A DNA stretch of 64,000 bases from Massospora cicadina. Taxonomy: Eukaryota > Entomophthoromycota > Entomophthoromycetes > Entomophthorales > Entomophthoraceae. The position numbers and the translations under genes were made by a program. The notes under the pieces are model-generated. The model was not told the DNA's origin, made no database searches, and saw nothing but the letters and a program-made list of their open reading frames with translations. Below, in pieces: positions 21,955 through 33,289 of the stretch; positions within the stretch are counted from its first letter, which is position 1; each line of letters opens with the position of its first letter. Location of the stretch: assembly GCA_022478985.1 (NCBI GenBank), contig JAKSZP010007881.1, positions 248,001-312,000 of the forward strand. The letters run 5' to 3'.

Positions 21955-23973
21955 ACTTCAACACATAATTTCTTGATCTGGTGGAAATATATGCAATCTC
22001 AAAAACCTATTCATGTCAGGCTTTACCCTGAAATGTATAGTCTCTACTATATTATATTCTGAAAGGAGGACTGCGCAAACATAGTCTATCTAACCGCTTT
22101 TGCACCTTGGCATCTATTATCAGACGAGTATTTTTGGGGCTCGATCATGTATATACCAAAGCTTACATATTTTACCCAGCAGCATCATTCTCACCTTATT
22201 GATTTATCTAAAACTACTTTAAGTTACAGTTGTGATATTTGAAATTTTTTACATCTGGAGAGTGTTAAATAATTTTCATGGTTCAAGGTACAAATTGACA
22301 AAATTGTTGGTATTTTTTAGTGAGGGTTGCAGAAAATTTGTAATTGCCTCTACCCTCACCCACCAACAATTAGATCAATTGGTTAATGCGTTAAATTCCT
22401 CGTTTGATAAAGATGTTTACAATGCCATAATCTTCTAATTTATTAATTGAATCAATCATTTGATGAATGACTCAAGATACCTTAGCAAAAGCGTTTAAAA
22501 TCTGAAAGTACTGCCCAAAATCTTTTTTTCTCTGAGCCCTCAATATAACAGTTTGACTATACTCAAACCTGAAGGTCCTGAGGGGCCTTTGGGACCAAGA
22601 AAACTTAGATCAACCTAAGATTCCTTGCATGTCCTAACTAAGGAACATCCATGAGAAGTTATTAAAACATCATATTTAGTGGATTTCTTTAGGAATCTAG
22701 AAAAATATAAAAATATAGCTTAAGAGCATTGAATTTATGGTATGCGACTATATAAGACTCTATTTGATCTTTTAATGCTTCAATAAAAGGTGTCTAGTGT
22801 TTATCAATTGTTTATTGATATTAAATTCACTAAAATTATATTTGGCTAAATACATTTTCATTTAGCTTAAATTGAAGTTTTTAACCCTTGAATATCGAAA
22901 GTAAGTGCTTCATCAAAAGATTGTTGAGCAGTAAAGATAACCACTGGATTACTAATCTGTATTTGCTAAAGCGTCTGTCAGTCGTTTCAACCAATATGTA
23001 AAAGTCTTCAAGAGGTCTCCATCTCCTTATACAATAACATGAATATACTAGAGTGAAGTTGCACATTTGAGATTGAGACATCTAAATAAAAATCTCAAAC
23101 TCTAGCTTTACATGTTCTTTACACCATAAGTGATACTTTTAACCCTTTTATTTTAGGTGAACTAGCTTTGGTAAAAGAAGTATACAATCATACCTATATG
23201 TATATAAGAGCTCTATGTAAAAGCTACTGATACAGAAGATCAAAATTTCTTCTTGTATCAAATGTATCACCCAATAGATAAATATCACCATTTAATAACT
23301 AGCACTACTTGGAAAGAATTGGAGACGGCGCTCATAAAAAATAAGCAATATGATCTATCTTATCAAAATAGGTTATATAAAATACAAGATAAGCAGGGTA
23401 ATTTGGTACAAGATTATTAAACACTTCTATTAGGATGCACAAACTCTGGTAGCTTATAAATAAATTACTTTAAATATGCCGTGACTGTCATAATATCCGC
23501 ATTCTCTACTAAAATTTCCCTTAAGCTAAAAATTTAGTCATCAAAGAAGAATTTTAAATCAATATTTAAAATCAAAGAGGCCATTATAAATACCTAGCTT
23601 TAAAATAAATCAGAAAGATCCAATTATCAGCTCACACCCTCATGTTCCTGGAGTTAGGATATAAGGTTAAGGGAAAGTGTTGTAATTATCTAAGGCTTTA
23701 TAGTCATCAAAAGAAAAAAATTGGAAGAAGAAAATAAATGAGTTTATAATGTCTGCCTAGAGCAAGAGATTATATGCTGATGGATCTCAAGTGAATCAAC
23801 GCCATAATAAGAGTTCTTTAAAGCATAAGTGCTTCATAGAGTCACGTTGATATATTAATATCCTTGATTAATTTATATAATGACCTTTTTATAAACATAC
23901 TGCTATGCTTTATTAAGAAACAACTCATTTCTTTCATTAAACCTTTTGATCTTTATACCTTTTTTTTGATTCC
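21955..23973. other. AT-rich spacer between head-to-head LINEs
   Basis: About 2 kb of AT-rich DNA without intact ORFs. A decayed Ty3-type gag core is listed separately at 23293-23430. Confidence 0.5.
23293..23430 (+). pseudogene. Ty3-type gag core relic
   Basis: The plus-strand translation has the spaced pattern of a retrotransposon Gag core: TTWKELETALIK, then a YQNRLYKIQDKQGNLVQDY segment ending at a TAA. Nothing flanking could be aligned, so this is a short remnant of an old Ty3 element into which LINE-A2 may have inserted. Confidence 0.45.
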
Positions 23974-23990
23974 AAAATTTGGGTCAGATA

Positions 23991-24012
23991 ACCATCTAGT
24001 ACTAAAAAAAAA
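23991..24012 (+). mobile_element. Micro-retroposon copy 1 (22 bp)
   Basis: ACCATCTAGTACT followed by nine A, flanked by a direct repeat ttgggtcagata (23979-23990 and 24013-24024). It lies exactly at the 5' junction of LINE-A2, within that LINE's own target duplication. See the other four copies. Confidence 0.75.
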
Positions 24013-24118
24013 TTGGGTCAGATAAACTTTTCTCTCTCGTTGCAATCACTTTTGCAACAAATTCAATAAAAGACTGACTTTTGTTTGATAATCTCACAGA
24101 GGAGATTAGTCTGCGCCC

Positions 24119-25555
24119 ATGTTAGGGAGCAGTTGGGCAAGTAAGGTAAGAGGCACAGGTGGTAGGCCCGCGACCTCCAACATTCAAAAACGCCCCAGAG
24201 AAACCAGTGGATTAGATAAAAATAAAAAACTGGTGGTTACTATTTCCCCAGAAATCCTCACTTGGCAGGCATGATTCAACCAGTACATCAACACGCTGCA
24301 CCCTCAATCACTCTTGTCGGTGGAATACAGAGTCTGGGTGTTCCTGGATATCCACCAAACAGCTCTGTGGGAAAAATTTTTAGGGGATGTGCACACTTAT
24401 TTCCTGACCGCGGTGTACGTCGCACCTCACTCCATGTCATGCAGTTGGATGGATCTCAGTTTTGAAAACAAGAAGGCAGCAGATGAAGCTGCTGCAGTGT
24501 GCATTGTGATCAATCTCCCCAAAGGGCAGCGGGTCATCAAAACCAAGCACACCAGATGGACAAAATCCAACCAAATCTTCCTCACATTTGACTTTTTGCC
24601 CACTACAGTCAAGCGTGCCATTTTGGAGCAGCACCTGAAAGCTGGTCTAACTGTATATGGAGAAATACAATCCTTCAAAATGCAACGCTTTATGCTGATG
24701 CCGCACATGTGCATTGGCAAAGCCATTGCAGTTCTGACTCTAACTAATGAGAACGTGAAGGACCTAACCCTGATTCTGAGCTCCACTTATATCAATATTG
24801 AGGGGCATACCACCCACCCTTTCCAGGTCACTGTGGACAGCACACCCCCCCATCTGCACCTACTGTGACACATTCAGCCATAAGGCACATGCATGCCCCA
24901 CCAAGGAGAGCATCACATTCCAAGAGCACCCCTCAGCGGCCATGGCCAACGGGGAGGCTCACTATGAATGAACCACCTGTACCAAAGAGGCCTTTCCATG
25001 GGGAGCACAAGGCTGCTACTTACTAGTAAAGCCTGTCTCCCCTCAAGAGCGAAAGAAGGCCAAACAGACCCGCAGGGCCATGGCCAAGGAAGCGGCCAAG
25101 GTCGCCTCTGCTATCCCACACTCCCAATGCCAGGAGGACATTAAAACCTTCACGGCGGAAGCAACTCAGGAATCCCTCAACCAATCAGATTGGGAGGCCC
25201 AAGCTGATTGGGCCACCTAATCTGAGGATCCAATGGGCGACTCAATCTCACCTGATCTTTACAACCAAGCCCCAATTGAAACCGATTTGGTCTCCAACCT
25301 ACCTGAAAAAATTTTGATCTAAACATTGGTGCATTAAACTCATCTGCACTGCAAAAAATTTGTTTGACACCGGGGAAACAAAAAGCAAAGGCAAAAGCCA
25401 ACGCGAAACTGTCTGCTAAAATTAACAAATCTTCTGATAGCGTTGCTGCAAACACCTGTTCTGCCGTGAAGGCCCGTGGGGATCCAGAGGAGGATGGTGG
25501 GCCCAGGTGCCCATTCCCTGCACAAAAAGGTGCAATGGGGAAGCCTTCACTTTAG
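24119..25555 (+). pseudogene. LINE-A2 ORF1, RNA-binding protein with zinc knuckle
   Basis: ATG 24119 opens MLGSSWASKVRG. A TGA at 24272-24274 stands where LINE-A1 has an arginine CGA. The longest intact part is 24314-24868 with WMDLSFENKKAADEAAA and a second block FLTFDFLPTTVKRAIL. A run of seven C near 24848 shifts the frame by +1. In the restored frame a zinc knuckle CX2CX4HX4C (CTYC, H, C) follows at about 24857-24895. The tail is basic (ERKKAKQTRRAMAKEAAK) and the ORF ends TAG at 25553-25555, two bases before the ORF2 start. Confidence 0.82.
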
Positions 25556-25557
25556 GG

Positions 25558-28500
25558 ATGTTGAATATTGCCAGACTCAAGGCCTCGCCATCCTGGGCTA
25601 GGAAACTGAGTTTTTTACAAAAAAAATTACCCATGGACATCCTGGCCATCCAGGAGTCCCACTATCCATGATGTTCTGAGAATGCTTGTAAAACCATGCT
25701 CCTCCCATCCCTGTCCTTCTGGTCTGAGCACTGTGGGGTGCTTGTTCGCAAAACAATTTTTAAATTTTTATCATCTGAATCCTTCCTTGATGGCTGAGTC
25801 CTCATTGTCACATTTTTGTAAGCTGAAGTGAAACACGCTATCATCAACATTTATGCCCCAACCTGTGCATGAGAGCGTCAGGAATTTTTCTCATCGGTCA
25901 AATCCCTTCTGTTACCCCCTGACCCTTTTATAGTTGGTGACATGAACTGTTGGTTGAACACATCCACGGACCATTGGCCTTCCTCATCCCACACCCCCAG
26001 GGTCACGTAGAACTTCGCGTTCTAAAGGCCACCCTTGGGTTGCTAGATGCACTGCCGCGGCAAGCTCCGCTGCTCAAAAACATGATGCACCCCACATCCA
26101 TGATGGCCAATTAAGATCCATATCCTGCATCAACCTTATCCTCACGCTGGCGAAATTTCAATCTCATATTTCCCACTTCCACACATCAAAAATTGATTTC
26201 TTTGACCACCGGCTGGTCTTGATAATCTACCACTTACCCATCACAGTGGCTAGGGCTCTGCATTAGTGCAAACTCCGCCCACCCAAACTCGCGTCACCAG
26301 GATTTTTCACTTGGGTGGAATCAGCGACTTCATCAAAAGAGTTTATTAGACTATTTTGCGCGGACCCTATTTCCTCATGGTCAGCCTTCAAAGAGGATAC
26401 CATCCACCAAGCTCACCACCTCTCCTCCTGACGCTCACGAGCTACATTGGCCATCATCTCACACGCTCTGGCAGATTTGGCACACCTGGAGTCCAACATC
26501 CCAGCCATTGGCTACAGCCCTGCTTGGGGTCAGAAGTGGGCCAAAGCAGCTGCCCACCTCAACGCGCTTGAAAGGCAACACAAACATCAGGTTTGTGTTC
26601 AGTACAGGGCCAAACACATTATAGTGGGTGGCACGTGCTCCACTTATTTTTTAAAAATTCTTTGCACCGCGCCAGAGCGTGGCCTGCACACTGGTGTGGA
26701 GGTCAGATAATTCCATCGCGGATATGCCAGCTGAAGTGGTGATCAAAATACATAAGTATTACTCTGACTAGTACCAATATAATCCTTTTCAGTTAGCTGA
26801 ATTGGCGAAATTCCTTGATAGCACTCATATCTGCACCATTTCCCAATACCCGGAGTTAATGAATTTGATTACTCCAAATGAACTCCAGTCCGCCATCCGT
26901 GGTGCACCAAATTGGAAATGCCCAGGCCCTGATGGCATTCCATATGAGTTCTATAAGAAGTACTTCATATATATATCCCCACTGCTGCTTGCCTCCCTTA
27001 ACCAGAGCCTTCTGGATACGCGCCTTATACCAGGAGGGCAAGAGGCCTTTACCATCACACTCTTCAAGAAAGGGGATAAACTAGACCTAGCCAACTGGCG
27101 CCCCATTTCTCTAACTAATACGGATACAAAAATTTTAACTAAAATCATGGCTAACTGTCTAGGGATTATAGCCTCTGCCACCATCTCCCCCAGAACAATT
27201 CAGTTTCATACTCAGAAGGTCAATTTGGGACAATGTGCACTCTGTGACTAACGCATGTCAGTCCACAGCCTCTGGGGCACTAGTATTCTTGGACCAACAG
27301 AAGGCATATGATAGAGTAAACTGGGAATACCTCAGGGCCTGCCTCCACTATTTCCACTTACCCCTCGCTTCATCAACTGGGTGATGCTGCTCACGGAATC
27401 TGCAACAATGGCAGTACAAGGCCCTGGCTTCCTAATGGAAGTGGTCCACCCTCAAAGGGGCCTACGCCAAGGTGACCCCCTTAGCCCACTCTTATATAAC
27501 TTCAGCCTTGACTCACTACTTCAAAACGTGAATGCCCACCTCACTGGGGTCCATGCACCAGGCCAAGCCCCAGTCAAGATGATGGCATTTGCAGATGATT
27601 GTGTGGTTGGGGTATCTAATAATCAAGATGCACGCGCGCTTGAAGCTCTCATCCAGGAGTATTCCTGGGTAAGTAATGCTGCACTGAATGCTTCCAAAAC
27701 CGAAATCATCCTCCTTAGTCAGTATCAAACCTGCTGGGCCCCAGCGACCAGTGCCCAGCCTGGCCCATCTGCTCGCACACATGCTCGCCCTCCCTGCTCA
27801 CCCCAAACTGCCTCACTTGTGCTCTCCTTTGTACCACGCCCTACCATAGGGCCTTTCCGCTATCTGGGCATGTGGGTGGAGGCAGGTGGGTATGCCTCAG
27901 CAGTAATGGATTCATATTCTAGGCAACGTGACGAAGTGCATCGCCTCCCTCAGAGCTCACCCTACTTCCCTTACTGGCAGGGTTGTTTTAGCCAACTCTA
28001 TGCTCCTCTCCAAAGTCTGGTTTGGTGCCCACGCCATCACCTTCTCTCTGGGTTTTTAAATCTATGTATGCCCTTCTACAAGGGTGGCTCTGGTCAGTCC
28101 GCCCACTGTCAGTGCAGCTTGAGGTCATGTTTGGCCCTCGTCAACATGGTGTCATGGGCCTGCTTAACTTTAAAGCCTATGCTGCCAAGATCCTGGGCAC
28201 CTGGATTGCGGCCATCACCGCCCCTACGCTCCCCTCCCAACACTGGTCATGTGCGGCCTGCTCCAACTTCTCCCCGCCCTGGGCCTTAACAATCCATCGA
28301 ACCCTCACTCCTTGATGAAATATCTGGCTTCCCACCCATTGGCCACAGGTCCTCACGGTACTAAAACCCACTACAAACGAATCCTCCTCTCCATGCGGAG
28401 TGCTGAGTGGAGAATCCGTATTAGTGGATACACAGCCCAGAGAGGCCGCCCCTCTCCTCAGTTCACACAGGAGGCACAGGGGCTACCCAGTCAAGATGGC

Positions 28501-29118
28501 TTGATCCTCACACGGCCCCATGTCCTATCCAGGGTGGACTACCTGGACATGATGGACATCCCTTATTCCCTTGAGACCCAGAAGACTATTTGGGAATACG
28601 CACACCACCCTCTGTTGTAGCCTCATATCCATTCCCATGTGTGGCGCTGCCTGAGGCTGGTGTACCATATGGCTGAGCACTCTAACGGATTACACTCTTC
28701 CTGCGTCATGTGTGGCCAGTATGGAACGCTGTTCCACCGCCTGGAGAAGTGCCCTACCTCTAAAGCGATATGGCGCGAAGTTCAACGTCTGCTTGGCCAG
28801 GATCAAACTCATCCTTTCAGTCTTTCAAGAGATGTGTTTGTTATATCCATGGTATCCCCTCTTCCACCCTCCCTCCATGCTCTGGTGGTCGCAATCGCCA
28901 TGTGGACTATCCACACGATTGTCTTGGATGCCATCGCAGGCTCCACCCCCATCCTCCTAGAAGCTGTCCACAGATTTCGTTCCCATTTGGTGGACCACTT
29001 TCTTGGTGGATGTTTGGGTACCTCCCACCGCGTCACCGTCAGCTGGTCTCCTCCTGGTTCCCAGTCTGGTTCCTCAAATCAGACCCCTTCCTCCACACGT
29101 GTTCAATTGAGGTTATAA
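25558..29118 (+). pseudogene. LINE-A2 ORF2: endonuclease and reverse transcriptase
   Basis: ATG 25558 begins MLNIARLKASPSWARK, the start of the AP endonuclease, with DILAIQESH and a stop soon after. IYAPT, VGDMNCW and a final FFDHRLV (the S/D-D-H motif) follow. RT motifs: CPGPDGIPYEFYK and NWRPISL (26802-27251), FLDQQKAYDRVNWEYL (27290-27330), GLRQGDPLSPLLYN and the intact catalytic box FADD at 27588-27599 (27381-28289), and RYLGMW. The C-terminal zinc finger CVMCGQYGTLFHRLEKC is at 28703-28753. The frame is broken in at least five places, so it is inactive, although the longest open part keeps the catalytic RT core. Confidence 0.9.
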
Positions 29119-29318
29119 CCCCGTTACACGTTCCCCCCTCCTCCCCATAGTGGCGTTCCCGCTGGCAACAAGAGATAGCATCGCTTCTCTGGGGTGCCTT
29201 CCCTGTTACTAAGTTTCATTTTTCTTTCATGTTTACTTTTGGAAGTGTCCATCCCTTGGTTGGCCTTCCCGCAATAAATTTAATTTGTAAGATTTAACTT
29301 TAAAATTTGGGTCAGATA

Positions 29319-30267
29319 ATTCCATAATAAAAGTAATAGTACATTGTGGTTAGGTCTTGGCTATAATAGAAAGATTGCATTGAACATTGCTCTTCTTGCT
29401 TTATAAACCAAATAAAGATTACCTCACTTAAACCATATTATAGAGAATGGGACCTCTTCCTCTCCTATACTTGATCTCTCATGGCATATCTCTCCCTACC
29501 AATATGATGTAGAAACCAAGTAGTCTGCTCCTTCTATTGTATGGAAAAAAGACATATATGAATACTTATAGTTACCCACCCTTGGTTGACCTCACTAAAA
29601 ATAGGCTATAGTGATAAATATTTCTCTATATAGAGCTGTCATATACCCTCATAAATATAACCTTTTGAGAACAGAAATAAAGAAGAAAGCCAAATATTCA
29701 TATTTTTAGAGTATTTATATTTTATATTATGACTCAAATATTATGCCTTATTACCATTACCTCAAGCTCTATCTAAATGCTAATGTCAGGGTAAGAAATG
29801 TCATTGTATCCTACCATAAGATTATACTCCAATCATTATATAGATAATAGAAATGAAAATTTAGGATACCATACCTATAACTCATCTGTTGGAATATCTA
29901 AGATCCTAAAAACATTATTAGAGATGCGCTGATATGTCTCATATTTTTTAATACAGCTTATTGAGGGCCTGTAAGGTCCTCCTGAAAATTTTCAATGATA
30001 AGCATTTAAATTTGACTAGAAACAAGCCCATAGTCAATTTATATCCTTAGCTATTTAAAAGCTTGAGTTCATATCCACTTGTGGAACATCAGTAGACCTG
30101 AGCTCTATGAGTTATTCACCACAGCCCAAGTTAGAGTGAAGTTTGATATATAATTATTTATAAACAGAAGTGGAAGAAATTTTTGAGATAATGTACATGT
30201 CAACATTTTTAAGGGATCTAGAGAATCCTAGATTGATGAGTGGAGAAAGCATACAATAAAGATTGGC
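29319..30267. other. AT-rich spacer, nothing recognised
   Basis: About 950 bases between the LINE-A2 target duplication and that of the next element. No ORFs, repeats or RNA genes that I can support. Confidence 0.5.
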
Positions 30268-30281
30268 GATGCCCAACCCAT

Positions 30282-32180
30282 CGATTTATTTGAGGTACGC
30301 TGACCAGGGGATGGACAGTACTGAATCACAACACTCAAAATGACAAAACAAAACTACTAACCAGGTGGGAAGCAGAAACTGCTAACCCATCATGGCAGAG
30401 GGTGAGGAGGGGTTGGGGGGTTGGTTTTCAGAAAGACCTGCCTCGATCAAGGGATGTTGGTTACAGTACCAGATCAGAGCAGAGAGCCAGGGCGTTGGGA
30501 CATCCGCATAGTGGGGGTGGAGGTCAGCGTAGTAGGAGTTTTCCACTTCCTCATCAAGATAATGACGGGAAAGTGTTTCAATAAAAGCTGTGAGGAGAAC
30601 TTTAGCTTCTTTGCGGGTTTCAGGAAGTTGGGTGAAAAGGGAGATACTGTGGTGGGTAATTTTCTAACTGAGGGGTTGAATGAAGCAAGTGTTGCGTCAT
30701 TCATAACAGAAACTTCAGCATCATTGAATAGTTTCGAGATGTCACTGCAGGGAGATTCAGGGACTTCAGGGGGAAGAAGAGGGTGTGCAGGCCATGCTGG
30801 AGCTGAGCCACTGACTGGGCCACCGCGGTGCATAGTTTCAGGCACTGAGGAGAGGCCACCGCAGCTAAGGCGAGCTGGTGGTTATTTTGGAAGGGGGCTG
30901 TATTGGGCAGAGGAGCAAAATGGCGAGGGGTAGGGGTTTCATCGAAGTTGGATAGGAAAAATTCTGCCCAACCATAATTGCCTTAACAGAGAGGTTGACC
31001 TGTATGCTTACTAATGAGGACATTACCTGATTTTTCAGTCTCAGCCAATAGATCCCATGGATTTTGGTTCACTGGAATAGTGGCTTTCAAATTTGGGTGG
31101 GTGGGATTGGGTGAATGGGTGGCTGCTTGGGTGCCAGTGGTGTTTTAAGCATTGCTCTGATTGGCTGGGGTAGATTTAGGTGGGAGAGTGAGGTTGGAGG
31201 TTTTGGGGGGGCTGATTTTCCATGTGGGCCCACTGAACGAGATTGGAGGGTGGGAGGGGGCAGCAAAGTGCCCCATACTGAACCTCCAGAGGGGGCTCAG
31301 AAGCCGCAGCAGCGGACTTGGCCTGAGGGCACACTTTTTTTGCATAGTCAGGGACAAAGCAGAGGGAACAAATCTGCCTTTCATTATTGACCTGAGCCTA
31401 AAAGAAATGATCAGGCGCTGCAGCCACACTAGCGCGGGGTGGGATTTGTTGGGCTATGGTAGGGTGGTGTGGTATGATGGTGGCTGTTGCACGAGGAGCA
31501 GCAAGGCGCTCCGCACCAGATGGAATGGCAAAGATGAGGTTGGGCTGAGTGCCATAAGCCATGAGCCCCGCGACCAACTGGTCATACAAAACATGGGGTG
31601 GAAGGTGGGATGGGAGATTTGCAAAGGATACCACCAGCATGGTGTCTGAAGGGAGGCGAGTATGGGTTGTGGAAATGGGGTTTTTATAAATTAGAGGAGT
31701 TTGTGCTGCCGCTTCAGCATCCTCCTCAGATTGGAACCCAACGTCAAAGTAGCCCTTAAAAGGGCGGAAGTCTATAAAGCCAGCTGGCGCAAAGGCTGCA
31801 GTGGCTAGGTCAATAATTGCCTTATCAGCATATGGGAACAAACGCTCATAGTCCACTCTGAGGCAATAGCGAATGGTGGAGTGAGGGAGGGCGAGAGGAT
31901 GGGGGCGAGAAGGGTGGACGCGCGCCAGGTGGAGCGCTAAGTCCCGTGGGGGGACAAAACGGTTGGAAGCAGTGGGCGGGCTGTTTGAGCCCATCTAAAT
32001 GCGCTTGCCCGCGGTGTGGAAAATGCTAGGTGGGGGTGCACTGCTGCCCCACACTGGGGTGGCAGGCGGCGGAGCCAAGGACATCAAAGAATAGGTTTTG
32101 GCAGACAGCTGTGGATAAATAAAACTTAAATTCTAAAGCGCTCAAAATTGACTTCAAGCAGTAATAGAAAGCTGCGATGT
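30282..32180 (-). mobile_element. Complete ORF1-only LINE-like element (HAL-A), 1.9 kb
   Basis: Flanked by a 14-bp duplication gatgcccaacccat (30268-30281 and 32181-32194). It ends in the same 3' tail as the LINEs (TGTCCATCCCCTGGTCAGC...CAAATAAATC). It carries one ORF homologous in layout to LINE-A ORF1, and the 3' UTR begins almost directly after it. No endonuclease or RT sequence lies between ORF and tail. Two further copies (45560-49115 and 62700-64000) share the 5' region and the ORF. It is a non-autonomous retroposon resembling in concept the mammalian HAL1 (half-LINE) elements. Confidence 0.85.
30382..32084 (-). pseudogene. HAL-A ORF1-like protein
   Basis: ATG at 32084-32082 opens MSLAPPPATPVWG, as in the copy at 45648. 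A TAG near 31996 interrupts it; the other copies have a sense codon there. The core (31994-31398) contains FIDFRPFKGYFDVGFQSEED and VVSFANLPSHLPPHVLYDQL, matching the layout of the LINE-A ORF1 blocks DLSFENKKAADEA and FLTFDFLPTTVKRAIL. A zinc knuckle follows at about 31380-31335 but its histidine position reads tyrosine. The C-terminal part (30845-30474) contains ATLASFNPS, matched by DLASFSPS in the 48.7-kb copy. The ORF ends at TAG 30384-30382. It likely bound element RNA. Confidence 0.72.
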
Positions 32181-32194
32181 GATGCCCAACCCAT

Positions 32195-33289
32195 ACAAGC
32201 AAACCTTTACTGAAATTCAAGGGTGAAAAAACCCTAGTAGATCTTAAATGAAAGCAACCGCTGGAAGACAGGCTTCTGAAACCCTTACAAAGTATTTGGA
32301 ACTCAATTTTCTTTGGTCTAAGAAGGATTAGAGCCATTGGGTGGTAATGTATTACTAGCACTTAAATACAATCAATAAAAAGATATCTATATTTCTCTCT
32401 AATCTGATGAAAAACTTTGACCCCTACTAAAGTTTCACTTCTTTTCAGCTATTGACCTCACCTGGGACTACTGACATACTGAGATTGCCTGAGTATAAAG
32501 AGCAATGCGCTCTGATATTCAATAAAATATTTGAGCTGGCTCAGGTGCTACAGCTGTTATGCAATCCTCCTTCAAACTTTCAGTTCCCCATGGATGGGAA
32601 ACTATGGGACCTCAAAATGTCCTTAGTAATTTTTTTGGATGTTGCTATTTAAAATCCCATGAACTCAAGGAAAATCGAGAATATAAGAAGGGCTTCTGCA
32701 TATATATGATAAACAGTCTTATGTAAATGAAGCCCTCAAATAGTAGTTTGTTTTAAGGGAATGGATTCCAAGGACAATATATTTTTTATTAAGGGATAAT
32801 GTCTTACTTAATAATACTAAACTATCTAGAAAGTGTCTAATCATAAAGCATAATTGACAAACATGCTTTTTAGTAGTATCAGTTGTATTTGCAATAAATT
32901 AATCACTTTGCTGAGCTAAAAAACATCTAGTTTACTTAATAAACAAAGGATTCCTTTTTCATTGAGAGAAATTCTAAAAAGCCTTTAATTTATTAAGAAA
33001 CGCTCTCATGACAACTCTTATATTGTTAGACCTCAGGTATAATAAACTTTATATTTTGTTTACAAAGCAAGCAATGTGGTTGTTTATGCCATTTAAACTC
33101 AACATGTTTTGAATTTAATTAGTTATATCATTGCACACTGCAATAAGACCCTGATAATAGCCAAAAATAAAGAGTTAAAGCAAGAGCGTTTTAAGTTACT
33201 TATAGCTATCAAACCTATCCATACTTTCTGTATGGAAGATATTTAATTATCATAAATGACCGCGCTTAGCCTAAAAAACCATGTCCCAA
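32195..33289. other. AT-rich DNA with one GC-richer island
   Basis: Mostly AT-rich without features. At 32452-32652 a 66-codon plus-strand ORF is clearly richer in GC than its surroundings and has balanced amino-acid use, but I recognise no family. It could be a transposon or gene fragment. Confidence 0.35.

Larger units (their letters stand above)
24025..29301 (+). mobile_element. Full-length LINE (LINE-A2)
   Basis: Second full-length copy of the LINE-A family, 5.28 kb on the plus strand. The 17-bp target duplication aaaatttgggtcagata is at 23974-23990 and 29302-29318; the left copy was later altered by a micro-insertion. The 5' end AACTTTTCTCTCTCG matches LINE-A1. The 3' end is GTCCATCCCTTGGTT...GCAATAAATTTAA with no poly(A) tail. 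It has the same ORF1/ORF2 organisation and protein motifs as LINE-A1. Both ORFs carry stops and frameshifts. Confidence 0.95.
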
